64,000 nucleotides of DNA. Origin: Nonomuraea spiralis (GTDB lineage: Bacteria; Actinomycetota; Actinomycetes; Streptosporangiales; Streptosporangiaceae). The notes under the pieces are model-generated. The model was not told where the DNA came from and made no database searches. It saw only the letters and a list, made by a program, of their open reading frames with translations. This document shows, piece after piece, positions 60,260 through 64,000 of this stretch (positions are counted from its first letter, which is position 1; each line of letters begins with the position of its first letter). The position numbers and the translations under genes were made by a program. The DNA is taken from the NCBI RefSeq assembly GCF_014648435.1, contig NZ_BMRC01000001.1, positions 444,481-508,480 on the forward strand, in the 5' to 3' direction.

Positions 60260-60990
60260 CCATCTGGTACGAAGAGGCCGGCACCGGCGACCCCGTCGTG
60301 CTGCTGCACTCGACGGCGGCCGACTCCGGCATGTGGGACGGCGTCTGGCAGGAACTGACCGCCCGGCACCGGGTGATCAGGGCGGACTTCCGCGGCTACG
60401 GCCGCACCCCGCTGCGCGCGGACGGCCCGTACAGCGACTCGGGGGACGTGGCGGACCTGATGGCCGAGCTGGGCGTCGAGCGCGCGGCGCTGGTCGGCGC
60501 CTCCGGCGGCGGGATGGCGGCGCTGGAGCTGGCCGCCGCCGGGCTGGCCACGCGCCTGGTGCTGCTCAACTCCCTGGCTCCGCTGACGCCCACGCCCGAC
60601 CTGCGGGCGTTCTGGGACGAGGAGAACCGCCTGCTGGAGGCCGGCGACGTGGCGGGCGCGGCCGAGCTGAACGTGCGCACCCTGCTCGGGCCCGACGCGG
60701 ACGACGAGGCGCGCGGACGGCTGCTGGAGATGCAGCGCCACGCCCTTGAGGTGCAGCTCGCCGCCCACCCCGGCCCGGAGCAGATCGAGCACGAGATCGA
60801 CCTGGCCCGCATCGACGTGCCCGCGCTGGTCGTCTCCGGCGTGCTCGACCTCGCCTTCTTCCGCGAGGGCGCCCGCCACCTGGCGGCCACGCTGCCCCAG
60901 GCGCGGCTGGTCGAGCTGGATTGGGCCGGTCACCTGCCGGCCATGGAACGTCCGAAGGAGATCGCCGCCCTGCTCCTGGATCACCTTTAG
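60256..60990 (+). CDS. Alpha/beta-fold hydrolase
   Basis: 244-residue alpha/beta hydrolase. The oxyanion region is VVLLHSTAADSGMW, the nucleophile elbow LVGASGGGMAALEL with Ser in G-A-S-G-G, acid Asp in SGVLDLAFF and His in DWAGHLPAMERP. It is coupled to the LysE gene by ATGA overlap. The substrate is unknown. The last 21 bases of the gene are duplicated immediately downstream. Confidence 0.9.
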   Translation: MTIWYEEAGTGDPVVLLHSTAADSGMWDGVWQELTARHRVIRADFRGYGRTPLRADGPYSDSGDVADLMAELGVERAALVGASGGGMAALELAAAGLATRLVLLNSLAPLTPTPDLRAFWDEENRLLEAGDVAGAAELNVRTLLGPDADDEARGRLLEMQRHALEVQLAAHPGPEQIEHEIDLARIDVPALVVSGVLDLAFFREGARHLAATLPQARLVELDWAGHLPAMERPKEIAALLLDHL

Positions 60991-61013
60991 AGGCTCCTGG
61001 ACTACCTTTAGGG
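60972..61013. repeat. 21-bp imperfect tandem duplication creating a promoter box
   Basis: The segment 60972-60992, covering the last codons and stop of the hydrolase gene, is repeated at 60993-61013 with three substitutions. In the second copy a C to T change yields TACCTT (61003-61008), placed 6 nt before the ATG of the next gene. Confidence 0.8.
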
Positions 61014-61014
61014 C

Positions 61015-61227
61015 ATGACGAACGACCTGGCGTCCCTGATGCGGCAGGCGCAGGACGACGATCCGCTGCTGGCCCTGCGCGCCACCACGGCGCTGCGCCG
61101 CGAGGTCGAGCGCCTGGAGGCCGTCCAGGTGCGGCGGGCCAGGGTGGCGGGCCTGGCCTGGGCGCTGATCGCCGACGCGATCGGCGTCAGCAAGCAGGCC
61201 GTGCACAAGAAGTACGGCCGCCGCTGA
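61015..61227 (+). CDS. Small helix-turn-helix protein
   Basis: 70-residue protein with an N-terminal helix and a compact HTH (ARVAGLAWALIADAIGVSKQAVHKKYGRR) of the type found in many small actinomycete DNA-binding proteins. No ligand domain is present. The ATG has a TACCTT box 6 nt upstream and no Shine-Dalgarno. It is convergent with the SRPBCC gene, one base away. Confidence 0.8.
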   Translation: MTNDLASLMRQAQDDDPLLALRATTALRREVERLEAVQVRRARVAGLAWALIADAIGVSKQAVHKKYGRR

Positions 61228-61228
61228 C

Positions 61229-61654
61229 TCACGCCTCGGGCCACCGCGCGGCGAACCAGCTCAGGACGATGTTCCAGGAGTAGCCGCGGCGGATGCGCCC
61301 GGCCACGTCGGGCGGCAGGGTGTCCAGGCCGCGGTGTTCGAGCAGGACCTCGGTGCCGTCCTCGACCGCGGTGAAGGCCACCTCGATCTCCATCCGGCCG
61401 TCCGGGTTGAGCAGGTCGGCCCAGACCACGCGGTGGGGCGGCTCCCAGCGAACGATCCGGCCCATGTCCACGTGCCCGCCGTCGTCCCACAGTTCGCGCA
61501 GGTGGCCGTCCTCGAAACGGATGGCCACCGCGCGATCGGGGTCGATCCAGCTGTGGCGGCCGCGTACGTACCACTGGTCGATCTCGTCGGTGAACAGCCG
61601 GAAGGCCGTGGCGGGATCGACGGGCACGGTGACGGTCGCCCTGACCGCGTTCAC
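61229..61654 (-). CDS. SRPBCC (AHSA1-like) protein
   Basis: 141-residue START/AHSA1-like protein: VTVPVDPATAFRLFTDEIDQW, MGRIVRWEPPHRVVWADL, EIEVAFTAVEDGTEVLLEHRG. It may bind a small hydrophobic ligand. The GTG start overlaps the ArsR stop (GTGA), a common ArsR-SRPBCC pairing in actinomycetes. Confidence 0.88.
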   Translation of the reverse strand: MNAVRATVTVPVDPATAFRLFTDEIDQWYVRGRHSWIDPDRAVAIRFEDGHLRELWDDGGHVDMGRIVRWEPPHRVVWADLLNPDGRMEIEVAFTAVEDGTEVLLEHRGLDTLPPDVAGRIRRGYSWNIVLSWFAARWPEA

Positions 61655-61965
61655 CGCCCGCGCTCCACGTGCTCCTTGAACGCGCCGAGCTGCTCGGCCC
61701 AGAACGCCTGCACCTGGTCCAGCCACGCCTGCAAGGCGGTGAACGGCTCCTGGCGCAGGGTGTAGAGCCGCAGCCGGGCGTCGGCGCCCCCGGCCTCGGC
61801 GCGCACCAGCCCGCCGGCCCGCAACACGCGCAGGTGCCTGCTGAGCGCGGGGGCGCTCATCTGCACGGCCTGGGCCAGCTCGCCGGCCGGGCGCGGCCCG
61901 TCGCGCAGCAGGTCGATCACCTTGCGCCTGGTGGGGTCGGCGAGGGCGGCCAGGGTCGCGTCCAA
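61651..61965 (-). CDS. ArsR-family repressor
   Basis: 104-residue winged-helix regulator: LAALADPTRRKVIDLLRDGPRPAGELAQ then VQMSAPALSRHLRVLRAGGLV. No metal-binding cysteines are visible, so it belongs to the metal-independent SdpR-like group. It starts with TTG. An inverted repeat TTAAC-N6-GTTAA lies just upstream. Confidence 0.88.
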   Translation of the reverse strand: MDATLAALADPTRRKVIDLLRDGPRPAGELAQAVQMSAPALSRHLRVLRAGGLVRAEAGGADARLRLYTLRQEPFTALQAWLDQVQAFWAEQLGAFKEHVERGR

Positions 61966-61969
61966 GTCG

Positions 61970-61985
61970 TTAACGTTGCTGTTAA
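61970..61985. promoter_or_regulatory. ArsR operator (inverted repeat)
   Basis: TTAAC-gttgct-GTTAA lies 4 bp upstream of the ArsR start and within the shared promoter region with the VOC gene. Autoregulation is likely. Confidence 0.5.
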
Positions 61986-62039
61986 TTATTGCCCGCTTCC
62001 GTTATGGTGTGAGTCCTTAACGCTGAAGGCAATTATTGC
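61984..62039. repeat. Direct repeats AATTATTGC
   Basis: AATTATTGC occurs at about 61984-61992 and again at about 62031-62039 in an AT-rich stretch between the ArsR and VOC genes. They may be regulatory half-sites. Confidence 0.45.
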
Positions 62040-62051
62040 GGAGGGTCGTAC

Positions 62052-62393
62052 ATGAGTGTCGAGCTGGGTTACTACACCCTGTCCGTACGGGACCTGGAGC
62101 GGGCGGCGGCCTTCTACGGGCCGCTGTTCGGCTGGGAGTTCAGGCGTGAGCACGAGACCTACCTGCACGTCACCAACACCGCCGTGCCGATGGGCCTGCG
62201 CGCCGGCGGCCCATCCTCGCAGCCGAACCTCTACTACCACGTACAGGACATCGACGCCGCGGTCGAGCAGGCGCGCGAGCTCGGCGGCACGACCGGCGAG
62301 GTGTACGAGAGCAAGTCCGGCCGCGGCTGCACCTGCACCGACGACCAGGGCACCGAGATCAGCCTGTGGCAGCCCGCCCCCGGCTTCGACTGA
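62052..62393 (+). CDS. VOC-family (glyoxalase-like) protein
   Basis: 113-residue vicinal-oxygen-chelate fold protein (LGYYTLSVRDLERAAAFYGPLFGWEF, LYYHVQDIDAAVEQARELGG, CTCTDDQGTEISLWQP). Members are metal-dependent lyases, dioxygenases or resistance proteins. It is divergent from ArsR and has GGAGGG upstream of the ATG. Confidence 0.88.
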   Translation: MSVELGYYTLSVRDLERAAAFYGPLFGWEFRREHETYLHVTNTAVPMGLRAGGPSSQPNLYYHVQDIDAAVEQARELGGTTGEVYESKSGRGCTCTDDQGTEISLWQPAPGFD

Positions 62394-62424
62394 CCCCGGT
62401 TTCGGCCGATCGCAGCCGTCCGGC

Positions 62425-63303
62425 TCAGTCGGGGGCCTTGACCGTGGTGATGCCCAACGTACTGGTCATGGGCAGCAGCCCGGCCTTGAAGATCGCGCCC
62501 AGCAGCGGCGCGCCGAGCCCGGCCAGCCGGTCCGCGCGTTCCTCGCCGAGCTCCCGCCAGGGCTGGGCGGCCAGCTCGTCGGTCAGGCGTTCCACCTGGT
62601 CGCGCAGTGCCCGGCCGCGTTCGGTGGCCTGGCCCTCGGCGTCGACCAGGCCGCGCGCGGCCAGCCGTTCGGCGGCCTCGGCCCACTCCTGGTCGTTCCA
62701 GCCGCGTCCGGCGAAGTTCTCCGGCGGCGCGGCGCCGATCGCGGCGAAGGACACCAGCGACTCGCACGGGTCCAGCCCGGCCGTCAGCAGCGCCGCCACG
62801 TGCCCGTCGCCACGGTGCTCGCGCAGCACGGTCGCGGCCTGCCACAACACCAGGTGCGGTTCGTCGGGCCAGGGCAGGTCGAGGTTGGCCGCGGTGAACG
62901 GCCGCCCCGCGACCTCCACGCTCTCGGCGGCCCGCCGGGCCAACCCGGCCGCCTCGGCGATCTCCGGCCCGCCCGCCCGGTCGCCGAGCAACGCGCGGTA
63001 CGTACGGTCGACCGCCGTCAGCCGCGCCTCCAGCACCCGCTCGGGCGCGGCGACCTCCCACACGCCCGGCACGTGCTCGCCGACCGTGCGCGGGCTGAAG
63101 CTGTAGTACGCGGCGGTCGCCAGACGCGCGCCCGCGCGGCCGAGCGGCGCGGTGCGGTAGGCGAAGTAGCTCGGCCAGCGTGACTCCACGTCGTAGCCGA
63201 GGGCCGCGGCCTCGGCGAACGCCTCGGGCGCGAAGTACAGCACGGCGTGCAGCGGCTCAAGCTGGTGCCACATGCGGCGGGAAAGTCTCGACCATGCGCT
63301 CAC
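62425..63303 (-). CDS. SCO6745-family protein, function unknown
   Basis: 292-residue protein of the actinobacterial SCO6745 family with the N-terminal MWHQLEPLHAVLYFAPEAF, the central WPSYFAYRTAPLG and a C-terminal wing-helix-like segment (WAEAAERLAARGLVDAEGQATERGRALRDQVE). It may act as a ligand-binding regulator, but no function is established. GTG 63303 with GAGG upstream is chosen. A zinc-finger regulator diverges from it. Confidence 0.8.
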   Translation of the reverse strand: MSAWSRLSRRMWHQLEPLHAVLYFAPEAFAEAAALGYDVESRWPSYFAYRTAPLGRAGARLATAAYYSFSPRTVGEHVPGVWEVAAPERVLEARLTAVDRTYRALLGDRAGGPEIAEAAGLARRAAESVEVAGRPFTAANLDLPWPDEPHLVLWQAATVLREHRGDGHVAALLTAGLDPCESLVSFAAIGAAPPENFAGRGWNDQEWAEAAERLAARGLVDAEGQATERGRALRDQVERLTDELAAQPWRELGEERADRLAGLGAPLLGAIFKAGLLPMTSTLGITTVKAPD

Positions 63304-63337
63304 GACGAACACCTCACTGTCTAGATAAGCTTCGGCA

Positions 63338-63916
63338 GTGACGATAGACGCGTGGCGCATCACTGGTCAATCTCAAATAGACAGTTATGTTGGGAGGTGG
63401 GTGGATCTGGCGGTGCTGCTGGTCAACGAACTGGCCGTCACGCGGGCGCGCGGCCGTACCACCGGCGTGCCCGAGGACCGGCGGGCCGCGCTCGACGCCG
63501 CCTTCGCCGAACGCGGCTGGACGTCGAGCCGGGCGCTGACCGGTTCCGACGCCGACCGCCTGGCCGGGGTGGCCGCCGAACTGCACCCCGCCTTCACCGC
63601 CGGTCCCGACGCGACCGCCGCGCTGAACCAGGCCCTGGTACGGCACGGCGCGGTGCCCAACCTGCACGGCGACCCGCCCGTCCTGGCCTTCCACGGCCCC
63701 GGCGCCGACCTGGTGGACGCCTGGGCGGCCGACACCGCCACGGCCCTGGCCATGGTGATCGGGGTCGGCCAGGGAGTACGGCTGCGCTCGTGCGAGGCGG
63801 CGGCGTGCGAGCTGGTCTTCTTCGACGTCACCCGCAACACCTCGCGCCGGTTCTGCGGCCTGTCCTGCCAGAACCGCGCCAAGGCCAGCGCCTACCGCGC
63901 CCGCCGCCGTGCCTGA
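63338..63916 (+). CDS. CGNR-type zinc-finger regulator (ABATE domain)
   Basis: 192-residue protein: an N-terminal ABATE-like domain with WVDLAVLLVNELAVTRARGR and a C-terminal zinc finger, CEAAACELVFFDVTRNTSRRFCGLSCQNRAKASAYRAR. The finger keeps its four cysteines, but the diagnostic C-G-N-R reads C-Q-N-R. Such proteins are probable stress or redox regulators. The GTG start lies 34 bp from the divergent gene, and TAGAC/GTCTA half-sites occur around it. Confidence 0.82.
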   Translation: MTIDAWRITGQSQIDSYVGRWVDLAVLLVNELAVTRARGRTTGVPEDRRAALDAAFAERGWTSSRALTGSDADRLAGVAAELHPAFTAGPDATAALNQALVRHGAVPNLHGDPPVLAFHGPGADLVDAWAADTATALAMVIGVGQGVRLRSCEAAACELVFFDVTRNTSRRFCGLSCQNRAKASAYRARRRA

Positions 63917-63981
63917 CCTCCGGGCTCTTCGAACCTGGGGACCGGCCGGGTTCTGTCGGCGGCGGCGGGCAGGATGAGGGC

Positions 63982-64000
63982 ATGGGTTCATGGCAGGAGT
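63982..64000 (+). CDS. Start of a further gene (truncated by window end)
   Basis: ATG at 63982 with a GGATGAGGG purine-rich stretch just upstream opens a frame reading MGSWQE at the window edge. Too little remains to name a product. Confidence 0.4.

Overview
The window reads as chromosomal DNA of a high-GC, filamentous-type actinomycete. The markers are RbpA, a HelR/HelD-like RNA polymerase-associated helicase, a CvnD-type conservon GTPase, Lnt overlapping a polyprenol-phosphate mannose synthase, ROK, WYL and TetR regulators, and strong G/C third-position bias. Codon use and gene content would fit the Streptosporangiales, but that placement is inference. I see no rRNA, tRNA, CRISPR array, transposase or phage gene. 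Nearly all of the sequence is coding, with many 4-bp ATGA/GTGA stop-start overlaps and several genes that look leaderless (a TAnnnT box about 6-8 nt before the start, no Shine-Dalgarno).

Layout. 1-8.3 kb: the end of menD (menaquinone), a 5'-3' exonuclease, a PAS-SpoIIE phosphatase, an M24 aminopeptidase, a PP2C-like protein, a degenerate terpene-synthase-like protein beside an orphan CvnD GTPase, and an Lrp/AsnC regulator. 8.3-15 kb: a minus-strand sugar operon (ROK regulator, ABC importer, GH4 glycosidase, BadF-type sugar kinase) with a perfect palindromic operator in front of the ROK gene. 15-21 kb: HelR-like helicase, a 560-bp non-coding stretch with hairpins, lnt-ppm, fxsA. 21-30 kb: an eight-gene minus-strand catabolic operon (zinc dehydrogenase, ABC importer, enolase-superfamily dehydratase, GntR, aldehyde dehydrogenase, DUF2804). 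30-36 kb: a divergent plus-strand operon (TetR | MFS, GH13, GH2, DUF2804). The two operons lie back to back and each ends in a DUF2804 paralogue.

36-49 kb: rbpA behind a sigma-R-type promoter, a membrane protein with two TetR-type operators but no adjacent regulator, a SnoaL/HxlR divergent pair, an Asp-run secreted protein, a UMF1-type MFS carrier, a glycerophosphodiesterase, two RNA-modification-type methyltransferases, a MoxR-DUF58-VWA unit, a membrane protein carrying a kinase N-lobe relic, a DUF2268 metalloprotease and a NarL-type two-component pair. 49-64 kb: a clpP pair without clpX, a TetR/FAD-monooxygenase divergent pair on a large palindrome, a 1077-residue secreted subtilase, an MFS-gene scrap, a TSUP carrier, a DeoR-MFS unit, a WYL regulator, LysE, an alpha/beta hydrolase, a small HTH protein, an ArsR-SRPBCC pair, VOC, a SCO6745-family protein, a CGNR-type zinc-finger regulator and the first codons of a further gene.

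The dominant theme is carbohydrate import and catabolism under local repressors, next to housekeeping genes of the RNA polymerase, protein quality control and lipoprotein/mannosylation systems. All functional calls come from recognising motifs in the translated sequence; no database search was run.
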